NCBI GenBank assembly: GCA_031258035.1
Contig: JAIRNL010000284.1
Coordinates: forward strand, 1-5,250
Direction: 5' to 3'
DNA: 5,250 nucleotides
From: Azoarcus sp.
GTDB taxonomy: Bacteria > Pseudomonadota > Gammaproteobacteria > Burkholderiales > Rhodocyclaceae
Part shown: piece after piece, positions 5,248 through 5,250 of the stretch
Layout: each line of letters begins with the position of its first letter
How positions within the stretch are numbered: position 1 is the stretch's first letter
Program-made: the position numbers and the translations under genes
Notes under the pieces: model-generated
Databases searched by the model: none
Told to the model about the DNA's origin: nothing
What the model saw: only the letters and a program-made list of their open reading frames with translations

Positions 5248-5250
5248 TTA

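Overview
The window is GC-rich (about two thirds G+C over most of its length) and reads as a housekeeping chromosomal segment of a betaproteobacterium. Three things point there: the pcnB-folK gene pair, a HemB of the cysteine-free (Mg2+-type) class whose closest style is that of beta/gamma-proteobacteria, and the wording of the MoeB N-terminus. The assignment to class is inference; the genus cannot be read from this window.

Layout. Positions 1-230 hold the N-terminal 76 codons of a MoeB/HesA/ThiF adenylyltransferase on the minus strand. It is divergent from hemB (382-1398, plus). The 151-base gap between them carries two good back-to-back sigma70-type promoters whose -35 boxes are only 9 bases apart. 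A small gene for an exported protein of unknown function (1428-1766, plus) follows hemB. It runs head-on into folK, and the two reading frames overlap tail to tail by 90 bases. The rest is a minus-strand series, in transcription order: a small Cys-containing protein with a damaged or uncertain 5' end (ending at 4904), a polytopic membrane protein with a C-terminal zinc ribbon (4864-3728), pcnB (3649-2282) and folK (2285-1677, overlapping pcnB by ATGA). A 10-bp perfect inverted repeat lies in the 78-base gap between the membrane protein gene and pcnB.

Functions. HemB makes porphobilinogen for tetrapyrroles. MoeB-type enzymes activate the C-terminus of a ubiquitin-like sulfur carrier for molybdopterin (or thiamine) synthesis. 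PcnB adds poly(A) tails that speed RNA decay, and FolK makes the pyrophosphorylated pterin used for folate. These are unrelated core functions. The membrane zinc-ribbon protein and its Cys-containing neighbour are uncharacterised and may work together.

The most unusual part is the right edge. At about position 5165-5170 the composition falls abruptly from about 76% G+C (5091-5170) to about 32% (5171-5250). The AT-rich side encodes the first ~28 residues of an XRE/Cro-CI-type helix-turn-helix regulator on the minus strand. That similarity stops exactly at the composition break, and from there a different reading frame carries the GC-rich Cys-protein tail. This looks like a recombination, insertion or deletion junction, or an assembly join, not an ordinary gene boundary. 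I saw no tRNA, rRNA, CRISPR array, transposase or convincing intrinsic terminator.
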